A stretch of DNA of 23,078 nucleotides, from NCBI GenBank assembly GCA_964593905.1, contig CAZQLE010000044.1, positions 1-23,078 of the forward strand, given 5' to 3'. Below the pieces are notes generated by a model. That model did no database searches and was not told where the DNA came from. It was given only the letters and a program-made list of their open reading frames with translations. Positions 13,726 through 21,217 of this stretch are shown one piece after another (position 1 is the first letter of the stretch; every line of letters starts with the position of its first letter). A program made the translations under genes and the position numbers. The DNA comes from CAZQLE01 sp964593905 (GTDB lineage Bacteria; Chloroflexota; Anaerolineae; Anaerolineales; Anaerolineaceae).

Positions 13726-13744
13726 AGCGTTTTTGCCAACCGGG

Positions 13745-14290
13745 TTATTCACCCACGCGCCAGGTGCGGATCAACTCACGCTGCGCCAGTGTTTCGGGCG
13801 AGGGACGGCGGTTGTGGATGACCGAACGCAGCTCTTCCAACTTATCGAGAGCGCGGTTGCCCAGCGCAATTTGATGACGCGCCAGAAAACAGCCCACCAC
13901 GGTGCCGGTGCGGCCGATGCCGCCCCAACAGTGCACATAGACCCGGTCGCCCAGTTCCAGCCGTTCGTCGATCCAATCCAGAATTTCCCGCATTTGCGCA
14001 CGGTTGGGCAAACCCATATCCACAATCGGTTTGCGATCCCAGAACACTTCCATCCCTTTGCGGGCTGCGGCAGCCTGCATATGCTCAAAATACGGTTGAA
14101 AAGGCTGGCTGCTGTGATTCAATTCGTCGGCTTCCATCAGGTTTAAGACCGTGCAAATGCCAACCTCGACCAGTGCAATGGCCTTCTCACCGGCTTTGGC
14201 CGGGTCGGGGTCGCCGGGGTACTGCCCGGCCAAAAACTGACCCGGAATAACCCAGTAAGATTGCTCAAACGGACGGTTGCCTTTTAACAT
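13745..14290 (-). CDS. Dual-specificity/tyrosine-type protein phosphatase
   Basis: This 181-residue cysteine phosphatase has the CX5R loop VHCWGGIGRTGTVVGCFL, with nucleophile Cys121 and Arg127. IVDMG (Asp91) is a candidate general acid upstream. The family removes phosphate from tyrosine, serine or threonine residues or, in some members, from inositol phosphates; the substrate here is unknown. I chose the ATG at 14290: a longer open frame begins with TTG at 14329 but would run across the promoter. There is no Shine-Dalgarno site, and an extended -10 box ends 6 nt before the ATG. The gene is a single unit, bounded by its own promoter and a strong terminator. Confidence 0.92.
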   Translation of the reverse strand: MLKGNRPFEQSYWVIPGQFLAGQYPGDPDPAKAGEKAIALVEVGICTVLNLMEADELNHSSQPFQPYFEHMQAAAARKGMEVFWDRKPIVDMGLPNRAQMREILDWIDERLELGDRVYVHCWGGIGRTGTVVGCFLARHQIALGNRALDKLEELRSVIHNRRPSPETLAQRELIRTWRVGE

Positions 14291-14296
14291 AATCCG

Positions 14297-14319
14297 ATTA
14301 TAGCAAACACGGGTGTGTT
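14297..14319 (-). promoter_or_regulatory. Extended -10 promoter with internal operator for the phosphatase gene, predicted leaderless
   Basis: On the minus strand TGCTATAAT (14305-14297) is an extended -10 element with six bases before the ATG. The -35 region is poor (TGGAAG at 17 nt). A palindrome AACAC-N4-GTGTT (14306-14319) fills the spacer, where a repressor would block polymerase. Confidence 0.55.
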
Positions 14320-14430
14320 CTTCCACCAACAGTTCCTGTCAAGCAGGGCGATTTTTTCTCACACTGTGGTTGCAGGGGCTGCTCCATGTGCGGGCTGTTG
14401 CGGGAGAACCGGCCAACATCGGTAGACGGG

Positions 14431-15489
14431 TTATGGGGCGCTGCGAATCTCCTCCCACATCTGAACATATTCTTCCTGTTGTTCACGGGTGAGGGGCCGC
14501 ATCATATACATGAGGTTGAGGATGTTGGGATTTTTCAAGCCCAATAATTTTACGGTTTCGGGGTCCATCAAAGCGATACTCTCCCGGTTTGCCGGTCCGT
14601 ATGCATATTCGTTTGCCATTCGGGCATTCGCCCCCGGGGCCAGGATTGCATTCAGATAATCATAAGCCAGGTCAAGATTTTCGGTCTGGCTTGAGATTCC
14701 AAAACCGCATACCCAGCCAATGGCTCCTTCGGCCGGCAAACTGTATTCGACAGGGATGCCCCTGGCTTTCAATGTGGTAAAGGTATTGTTCCAGGCATTT
14801 CCGGCCACCCAGATCTCGCCCTGGGCCATTTGTTCATTCAAAATTGCATCATCATCCCAGAAGCTGCTTATATTCGGCTTTAGATCCTTCAATTGAGATT
14901 TGATCTGCAACTTCTGGGCTGGCGAAGGAAAATAGGGGTCGGCGCCGATGGAAAGGGCCGCCATCATAAATGCATTTTCTCCGGCATCTTCAATTGCAAG
15001 ATGCCCCTGATACTCCGGGTTCCATAAATCCGACCATTTGGTGGGCGGGGTCTGAACCTTATCCGGCCGATAGGCAATGCCTTCATAGCCCCAGTCCCAG
15101 GGGATAAAATATTGCTGGCCTTCAAACTGCCCGATTTGCAACAGCTCGGGGTAAAGTTGATCGAGATGCTCCAACCGGCTTGTTTTAATGGGCTGCACCA
15201 GCCCCTGTTCCACATACAGCCCCCAGTAGTTGGCACAGGGGTGGGCCAGATCGGTTTTGGGCTGGGCCAGCATCTTGTTCAACGAATCCGGGTCGTCTTC
15301 GATCAGGGTGAAGTTCACTTTTACGGCCGGGTTTTGGTCTGCAAAAGCTTTCCAATATTCGGGGTTGTCGTATCCGGCCCATTCGAGAATTGAAAGTTCG
15401 GGGGCGGCTGTTTTCGGGCTGCACCCTGATGTTATCAGACAGACCAGAATGAGACATATCCATATCCTGCCGGTAAATTTTAGCTTCAT
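14431..15489 (-). CDS. PotD-like polyamine-binding lipoprotein without ABC transporter partners
   Basis: This 352-residue protein starts with a lipoprotein signal (MKLKFTGRIWICLILVCLITSGC, written here only as a motif ending in LITSGC; lipidated Cys23). The rest aligns by eye with E. coli PotD: LEWAGY (Trp37, Tyr40 for PotD Trp34, Tyr37), FIPWDWGYEGIAY, SDLWNPEYQGHLAIEDAGE (Asp168, Glu171, as in PotD) and AYGPAN. The PotD contact pair Trp255/Asp257 appears as Trp259/Cys261, so ligand choice may differ. I chose the ATG at 15489 (GGAG 6 nt upstream) over an in-frame ATG at 15501. No permease or ATPase gene is nearby. The next gene upstream encodes a CHASE4-GGDEF-EAL protein, which suggests a sensing rather than a transport role. 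Confidence 0.88.
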   Translation of the reverse strand: MKLKFTGRIWICLILVCLITSGCSPKTAAPELSILEWAGYDNPEYWKAFADQNPAVKVNFTLIEDDPDSLNKMLAQPKTDLAHPCANYWGLYVEQGLVQPIKTSRLEHLDQLYPELLQIGQFEGQQYFIPWDWGYEGIAYRPDKVQTPPTKWSDLWNPEYQGHLAIEDAGENAFMMAALSIGADPYFPSPAQKLQIKSQLKDLKPNISSFWDDDAILNEQMAQGEIWVAGNAWNNTFTTLKARGIPVEYSLPAEGAIGWVCGFGISSQTENLDLAYDYLNAILAPGANARMANEYAYGPANRESIALMDPETVKLLGLKNPNILNLMYMMRPLTREQQEEYVQMWEEIRSAP

Positions 15490-15564
15490 TGCGTTCTCCA
15501 TTATTAGCCCTGATTCTTTTTGGAAATATGCCGGTCGAACCGATCTTTGACAGACTGAAACACC

Positions 15565-15594
15565 ATTTTAAGTGAGTTTTTGATAATGGTCCAA
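15565..15594 (-). promoter_or_regulatory. Candidate internal promoter for the PotD-like gene
   Basis: On the minus strand TTGGAC (15594-15589), an 18-nt spacer and TAAAAT (15570-15565) lie in the 186-nt gap after the GGDEF-EAL gene. No clear terminator is present in that gap, so read-through from upstream also remains possible. Confidence 0.4.
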
Positions 15595-15675
15595 TACTCT
15601 TGCACGGATTAAAACTTTTGCGCCGGTTTAGAGCACGACGCAAAAGCTGGAAATCTTTATCGCAGGGCGGCGCGG

Positions 15676-18600
15676 TCAGCGTTTTTGGATCAGCTCTTCC
15701 AGCATCTGCGCGCTGACCGGTCTGGACATCAGATAGCCCTGGGCGTAATCGCAGGATACACTTTTCAGGTATTCTTTTTGCTTTTGCGTTTCGACACCCT
15801 CGGCGACCTCGATCAGCCCCAGGCTGTGGCCCAGTTCAATCAGGCTTTTGATAATCTGCTGCCCGCCGCCGTGAATATCTTTGATAAACGACTGGTCAAT
15901 CTTAAACCCGTCGATGGGAAGGTTTTGCAGATAACTGAGCGATGAATACCCGGTGCCAAAATCATCGATCTCAATGCGAATTCCCAGCGCCTTAAGCTCG
16001 TTCAGACGGGTCAGCACCAGCTCGCTGTTCTCGACCAGGGTGCTTTCTGTGACTTCCAGCCACAACAGGTTTGCATCGAAGCCGGTTTTTTTCAGGATGG
16101 CGCAGATATTTTCCACCAGTTCAATATGCATCAACTGCCGGGCGGAGAGGTTGACGCTGATGATCACGTCTGCATGGATCAGGCCGGCTTGCTGCCAGGT
16201 TTTCATCTGCTGACAGGCTTCTTCCAGCACAAAGTACCCGATTGGAATGATCACCCCAATCTCTTCGGCGGCTTTAATAAATTCTTCGGGCAGCAGCAGC
16301 CCTTTTTGGGGATGCTTCCAACGTACCAGGGCCTCTAAACCGGCAATATGGTCATTATCCAGGGTGTAGATGGGTTGATAGACCACATCAAACTCTTGCC
16401 GTTCAACCGCCCGGCGCAGATCATTCTCCAATTGAATTCGCACGATGGTGCCCTGGTACATTTCATTGTTAAATTTAACCACCTGGGCGCCGCCCAATTG
16501 CTTGGCGCGATACATGGCGATATCGGCGTCGCGAATAATGTCTTCGGCGTTTTCATAGGGGGCTTCTGGAACCACCAGGCCAATGCTGGCTGTCACGGTA
16601 ATCTCCTGGCCGTCAATCAGATAGGGGGTATTCAGCAGTCTGGTGACCCTTTCGGCCACTTTTTGAATATCCGTGTTGGAATGAAAATCTTCCAGCAGAA
16701 TCACAAACTCATCACCGGCAATGCGCGCCACCGTATCGGCCCTTGTGAGGCGGGAGACGGTATCGGTGTTGCGCAGACCGACCCCCAGGCGGTGTGAGAC
16801 CTCGATCAACAGTTGGTCGCCGGCATGATGCCCAAAAGAGTCATTGACCTGTTTAAAACGGTCCAGATCTAGAAAGAAGAGGGCAAATGCCAGATTGGGG
16901 TCTCGCCTCTTGCGCTCATTGACATGTTGAAGATGGTCGATGAGGAGTGTGCGGTTACCCAGACCGGTCAGGGCATCATGCAGCGCATCGTAGCGAAGCT
17001 GTTCCTCAACCTTCTTACGGTCGCGCACATCGGTTTGCGAACCGGCAATACGGTTGGCATATCCGTCTGCATCCCAAACGGCCACCCCGCGCGCCAGCAT
17101 CCAGGCATACTGCCCATTTTTCTGCAGTATGCGATATTCGCATTCAAAATGCTCACTGTGGTTGCGTAAATGATTGGAAAGCTGGGTTTGCAAGAGCGCC
17201 AGATCATCGGGATGCACCCGGTCGAACCATTCATCCAGCAAGTCACGAATTTCATCATCCTCATATCCCAGCATGGCTTTCCAGCGCGGTGAGAGATAAA
17301 TCTTGCCGCTGATCAGATCCCAATCCCACAGGCCGTCGTTTGCGCCTGTCGAAGTGAGCATATAGCGTTCTTCGCTGGCTTTGAGGGCGTTTTCGGCCTG
17401 TTTGCGATCGGTAATATCGTGCAAGATCAGGCTGAAGGCCTGCACATCTGCGTCTTCGATCAGGCTGGCGCTGAGTTCAATCTCTCGCGAAACGCCGTCG
17501 TGACGAACACAGTGATACTCAGCGGTCTTGCCGCTCTGGGTGATTTCGCGGATCATCGTTTCATCCAGATCCGGTTCAAAGGTCAGCAGTGTTTTGAGAC
17601 AGGGTGCGGTGTCCTGGTCCAGCGGCCAGTTGAGCAATTCCTTGCTGGCCGGGTTGGCTTCCAAAATATGGCAGTCGGCGCCAACCAGCAAAATGGCCTC
17701 GCTTGACTGGTTGACAATGGATTGGAACCGTTTTAGATATTTGCGGCCGGTTCTTTGTGAGGTCAGAAAAGTGCGGGAAAAATGATAGGTCCCCCCGAAC
17801 AGGGCGAAACCCAGCAACAGCAGGGCAACCGAAAACACCGCGGCTGTCTTTTGGCCCTGGGCATAGAGATCGCGCGGGGTTTGGACCTGTAAAACAAGCA
17901 CGGGCTGCTGATTGAGATCCATCAGGTAACGGTAGCCTGTCATGATTTGAGAATTAAGGGGGTGAATAAACACACTGTCGTTTAATTCTGCGGGCGCTGG
18001 CAAGGCCGGCATTCCGGGCGGCTGGCTACCCACAGCGAAAAGATCCAGTTTGCGCTGTGCCAGGTTGGAATATTCATCCAATTCTTTTCTATCCAGCAGA
18101 CGGATAAATATCAACGTACCGCCCACGGGCCCTTCGGCGTTGCTGGTTAAAATGGGGCGGGCAGCCACCATCAAGGGGTACCCGCCGCTGAATGCCAGCC
18201 CTGTATAGGCGGATTGGATGTCTTTGAGTTCATGCAGTTTCGGGTAATTGAGGAACAGGGGTTGAAGATCCAGGGGCAGCGGCGCCTCGACCTGTGAAAT
18301 GCGATCCACGTACTTTGTATAAACGACTTCTTTGGCGGGGTTCAACACCAGAAAAATATCGGTATCCAGATTGATAAAGGCGCTGTCGGACAGGTAGCTT
18401 TCAATATATTCCGCATTTCCATCCCGGGCGAACTGGTAGGTGTCATCCCAGTTTGCCCAATCCTGCAAGGTGTGATCCAGTCTGGCGGCTTCGTACGTGA
18501 TGATTTTTTCGGCGCGGTTGACCTCCAACTGGGTGTAACGCGTCTCGCCTTTGGTGACGATCTGATTAAAGCTGATTAACAGCACCGGCAGAAAAAAGAC

Positions 18601-18678
18601 CAGAACGCCCAAAAACACCGTAACAGCAATGATGAGAGACAAGCGCTTGTCGGAAAATTTATCAATAATGATCCACAT
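15676..18678 (-). CDS. Membrane CHASE4-PAS-PAS-GGDEF-EAL protein (c-di-GMP turnover)
   Basis: This 1000-residue protein has membrane helices at about 12-36 and 279-298 flanking a CHASE4-like extracytoplasmic domain (45-265; DWANWDDTY at 73-81). PAS domains follow at about 315-425 and 440-552, then GGDEF (565-735) and EAL (748-995). The GGDEF signature reads AGDEF (654-658), and a 9-residue imperfect repeat sits just before it. The EAL domain keeps the residues expected of an active phosphodiesterase: EAL (Glu782), Asn843 in SVNLS, Glu875 in LEVTES, Asp905/Asp906 in IDDFGTGYS, Lys926 in GFKID and Glu960 in AEGVE. The ATG at 18678 has GGGGGA upstream. It probably changes c-di-GMP in response to an external signal, perhaps via the PotD-like lipoprotein encoded next. 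Confidence 0.95.
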   Translation of the reverse strand: MWIIIDKFSDKRLSLIIAVTVFLGVLVFFLPVLLISFNQIVTKGETRYTQLEVNRAEKIITYEAARLDHTLQDWANWDDTYQFARDGNAEYIESYLSDSAFINLDTDIFLVLNPAKEVVYTKYVDRISQVEAPLPLDLQPLFLNYPKLHELKDIQSAYTGLAFSGGYPLMVAARPILTSNAEGPVGGTLIFIRLLDRKELDEYSNLAQRKLDLFAVGSQPPGMPALPAPAELNDSVFIHPLNSQIMTGYRYLMDLNQQPVLVLQVQTPRDLYAQGQKTAAVFSVALLLLGFALFGGTYHFSRTFLTSQRTGRKYLKRFQSIVNQSSEAILLVGADCHILEANPASKELLNWPLDQDTAPCLKTLLTFEPDLDETMIREITQSGKTAEYHCVRHDGVSREIELSASLIEDADVQAFSLILHDITDRKQAENALKASEERYMLTSTGANDGLWDWDLISGKIYLSPRWKAMLGYEDDEIRDLLDEWFDRVHPDDLALLQTQLSNHLRNHSEHFECEYRILQKNGQYAWMLARGVAVWDADGYANRIAGSQTDVRDRKKVEEQLRYDALHDALTGLGNRTLLIDHLQHVNERKRRDPNLAFALFFLDLDRFKQVNDSFGHHAGDQLLIEVSHRLGVGLRNTDTVSRLTRADTVARIAGDEFVILLEDFHSNTDIQKVAERVTRLLNTPYLIDGQEITVTASIGLVVPEAPYENAEDIIRDADIAMYRAKQLGGAQVVKFNNEMYQGTIVRIQLENDLRRAVERQEFDVVYQPIYTLDNDHIAGLEALVRWKHPQKGLLLPEEFIKAAEEIGVIIPIGYFVLEEACQQMKTWQQAGLIHADVIISVNLSARQLMHIELVENICAILKKTGFDANLLWLEVTESTLVENSELVLTRLNELKALGIRIEIDDFGTGYSSLSYLQNLPIDGFKIDQSFIKDIHGGGQQIIKSLIELGHSLGLIEVAEGVETQKQKEYLKSVSCDYAQGYLMSRPVSAQMLEELIQKR

Positions 18679-18913
18679 TTTTCCCCCGATATTGATTGAG
18701 ACAGTATTTAGAAAAATAGCGCTGGTTTTTTCTGGGGCAGCAGGCTTTGTTTTCTCAAACTGTTGTGATTGTCTGGCATGGAATGGATGGCTTTTAACGC
18801 ATAAGCGGCAAGCCGGGTAATTTAATGGAAATTAACGAATTAACGTTGTAGATAAATTTTACACAATATGCCGAATATTGAAATAGGCTGCGCTTTTCAC
18901 TTTTGCAAAGGGA

Positions 18914-20422
18914 TCAGCGCTGGATCACCGATTTGTGCGACCCGTCTGATTTGGCGGTCACATATTGGTCTGCCAGGATCAACCCGCCCAGATATGGTTT
19001 TGCCCCCTTCACCGCCTGCCAGCCGCTTAACACAAACGGCAGCGGGCCATCGACCCCCAGCCATTCGCCGTTGTATTTGCGGGCGATGTGCATGTGGGTG
19101 CCGGTCACCCGGCCGCCTTCACAGGAGGGGTGACCCAGCGGGTCATCAGCGTTTAATCGCGTCCCGACTGCGGCCCGGTCTTGCCCGGCGATGTGCATAT
19201 AGAGCAGCACCCAGCCGGTGCGTTCATCACCATCCCCGTCCAGGTCCAGCAGCACCTGCCCGCGCTCGGCGCGCACCACCACCCCGGCCGCGGCCGCAGT
19301 GGTAAAAGACGGCGAAATGTAACACCCACTGCGCTCTCCGGCCGGGGCGAAATCGAGCGCGCCCCAGGGTGTGCCCGTGCCCCAGGTGATGTGGGGGCCC
19401 CCGGTCAGGCTCCACAGTTTGCCGGGCAAAAAGGGCAGCGCCAGATCTGGCTGCGCCAGTCCGAAGAATAGCAGCTCAATATCGGCGGCGCGTGCCCAGG
19501 GGTCGCCAAACTGGCGCGCATAAAAAGCCGTAAAACTGTTGTCACCCTTTAGCTGCGCTTGCCAGCCGGCTTCGGTGGGTGAAAGATAGGCGAACAGGTT
19601 TTGCAGCGCGGCCGTCCCAGCGTTAAGGGTGGCATCCAACTGGCGGGTCTGCCCATTGCCAAAAGTTATCCGGGTCAGGCTGCCGGCCCGCCAGCCGTAA
19701 AAGCCCACCGTCAACATGCGGGCGGTCAGGGTCAATTCTTTATGCAGCCCCTGATAGGCGGGGTTTTTGAAACCGATCGGAAACGGGTTGTCTGCTGCCC
19801 CGGCCGGTTCGCCAGACCACCAGCCACTGCGATATTCCAGAACCGCCAGCAGCAGACGTGGGTTGGTTGAGGTATCCAGCGCGATGCGGCGGATGATCTC
19901 GGCCCCGCTCAGCCATTCGCCATCCACTTCTTCTGCATAGCGCGACAGGTATCCGCCGCCGGTTTGCACGGTTTGTTGCAGGTCGAACCCGGCCGAGACC
20001 GGCGAATTGGGAATTTCGGCATCGGGCAGCAGCAGCGCCTCACAGCAGGGCAGCCCGCCGGGGTTGGGAAAACGCAGTTCCTGCCCGACAGGCAGCAGAC
20101 CATCTGGCGACAGGTTTTCAGTGCCGCGGATTTCTATGATGTTTACACCAAAGCGCCCGGCCAGGGCGGGGAGCGTATCGCCTGCGCGGGTGCGGTAGCG
20201 GACCCAGCCGGGTTCATCTTGCGGCGGTGCGGCGGTTGCAGCGGGGATAGGCGGCAACGCCGTTGCTGGCTGAACAGGCGCGGCCAGCGGCGTGCCGGCA
20301 GCCGCGGTTAATGTGGCTGAAACCGCGTGCTGGATGGCATTTCCCCGCACGGGCAGGTTGCAGGCCAGCGTGGCCAGCACCAGCAGCGCAGCGCCCAGCT
20401 TGATTTTTCGACCAGAATGCAT
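18914..20422 (-). CDS. Lipoprotein with LysM, lysozyme-like and M23 peptidase-like domains
   Basis: This 502-residue protein has a lipobox (LATLAC, Cys21), a proline/alanine-rich linker, a LysM peptidoglycan-binding domain (about 73-118, YRTRAGDTLPALAGRFGV) and a lysozyme-like middle part (about 170-330; NPRLLLAVLEYRSGWW recalls transglycosylases, candidate Glu196). The C-terminal M23-like domain has LLYMH (His410) and THMH (His443, His445). The first M23 zinc motif HxxxD appears as WGALD (353-357): Asp357 is kept but the histidine is not. His344, in GGPH, may replace it. An acidic DLDGDGDE loop (393-400) could bind calcium. I chose the ATG at 20422, with AAGGAAAGG upstream. It follows the GNAT gene by 14 nt. 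A role in cell-wall remodelling at the outer face is likely. Confidence 0.88.
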   Translation of the reverse strand: MHSGRKIKLGAALLVLATLACNLPVRGNAIQHAVSATLTAAAGTPLAAPVQPATALPPIPAATAAPPQDEPGWVRYRTRAGDTLPALAGRFGVNIIEIRGTENLSPDGLLPVGQELRFPNPGGLPCCEALLLPDAEIPNSPVSAGFDLQQTVQTGGGYLSRYAEEVDGEWLSGAEIIRRIALDTSTNPRLLLAVLEYRSGWWSGEPAGAADNPFPIGFKNPAYQGLHKELTLTARMLTVGFYGWRAGSLTRITFGNGQTRQLDATLNAGTAALQNLFAYLSPTEAGWQAQLKGDNSFTAFYARQFGDPWARAADIELLFFGLAQPDLALPFLPGKLWSLTGGPHITWGTGTPWGALDFAPAGERSGCYISPSFTTAAAAGVVVRAERGQVLLDLDGDGDERTGWVLLYMHIAGQDRAAVGTRLNADDPLGHPSCEGGRVTGTHMHIARKYNGEWLGVDGPLPFVLSGWQAVKGAKPYLGGLILADQYVTAKSDGSHKSVIQR

Positions 20423-20436
20423 GGCTGACCTTTCCT

Positions 20437-21123
20437 TCAATTCTGAATCCGCCGCGCATAGGTGCGCGCTTCCACCGGTTCGGCGATCCATTGTTTCCAG
20501 GCTGTGATGGGGTGTGCATGGATGATGCTGAATCCCATGCGTTCATACAGATGGCAGGCCGGCCTGTTGTAACTGGTGGTGTGCAAATGTACCCCACCGA
20601 TCTTTAGCGCAGCCAATTGTTGCAGATATGCGCTGATTAACTGCCCGCCCAGACCCTGCCCGCGCGCCTGCGGCAGTACATTAATGTGCAAATGAGCCGG
20701 GTAGCCAGATAGATCGGGTTCCTGACTGCCGGGCCATAAGTAGGCCCGCGCCATGCGGGCGACATAAACCCATGTTTTGCGGCCCATGCGGTAGCGCAGC
20801 AGCGCCACCCGCAGCAGCAGACGGGGGATGATCTTGCGCAGCAGCACCCGTTTATAGGCCTGTGTATCCACACACCCGGTAAGAAAGCCAACCACCTGAT
20901 CTTCCTGCACGGCCACCCAGGCATGGTGCGGCTCAAAATGGGTGTAATAAGCATAAAAACCATCCATGAAGATGCGCCGGTCATCCAGATAGGTCTCAAT
21001 CGGCGCGCCAAAAAAGGCGGTGTCGGCGCCGATTTGCAGCAGCGCCTCGCGGTCGCCCGGTGCAAAAGGGCGCACCCCGCTGAAGGGTATTTTTGCGCTG
21101 GGGGGTTGAGGGTCTGGCGGCAT
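20437..21123 (-). CDS. GNAT-family N-acetyltransferase
   Basis: This 228-residue protein has the acetyl-CoA-binding motif A at about 146-168 (HLHINVLPQARGQGLGGQLI, with the Q/R-x-x-G-x-G/A loop RGQGLG) and a C-terminal NRPACHLYERMGF typical of motif B. An AVQEDQVVGFLTGCVD strand precedes an unusual, longer arginine-rich insert (VLLRKIIPRLLLRVALLRYRMGRK). The acceptor is unknown. The ATG at 21123 has no clear Shine-Dalgarno site; TAAAAT ends 6 nt upstream but without a good -35 box. It precedes the LysM/M23 lipoprotein gene by 14 nt, so the two are likely an operon. A hairpin at 21142-21166 separates it from the glycosyltransferase gene. Confidence 0.9.
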   Translation of the reverse strand: MPPDPQPPSAKIPFSGVRPFAPGDREALLQIGADTAFFGAPIETYLDDRRIFMDGFYAYYTHFEPHHAWVAVQEDQVVGFLTGCVDTQAYKRVLLRKIIPRLLLRVALLRYRMGRKTWVYVARMARAYLWPGSQEPDLSGYPAHLHINVLPQARGQGLGGQLISAYLQQLAALKIGGVHLHTTSYNRPACHLYERMGFSIIHAHPITAWKQWIAEPVEARTYARRIQN

Positions 21124-21141
21124 GGTTTTATTTTAACGCCA

Positions 21142-21166
21142 ATCGCCCGCATTTATTGCGGGCGAT
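21142..21166. repeat. Perfect 10-bp hairpin between glycosyltransferase and GNAT genes
   Basis: ATCGCCCGCA (21142-21151) and TGCGGGCGAT (21157-21166) flank a five-base loop. On the minus strand the stem is followed by TGGCGTTAAAAT, a poor T run, so it is at best a weak terminator; it may instead stabilise mRNA ends or be a REP-like element. Only one copy is present in the window. Confidence 0.5.
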
Positions 21167-21217
21167 CTTGAACAATGGCGAGGGGAAGTGTTTGCCATCA
21201 TTCCGATCTGGAAAAGC

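Noticed and set aside
18679..18913. A regulatory site in the gap between the LysM/M23 gene and the GGDEF-EAL gene
   Set aside because: Only an AT-rich stretch with a short direct repeat (ATTAACGA/ATTAACGT near 18828-18844) is visible; no convincing promoter or hairpin.
21130..21135. TAAAAT as a leaderless promoter for the GNAT gene
   Set aside because: The distance to the ATG fits, but no acceptable -35 box is present, so it was kept out of the main set.
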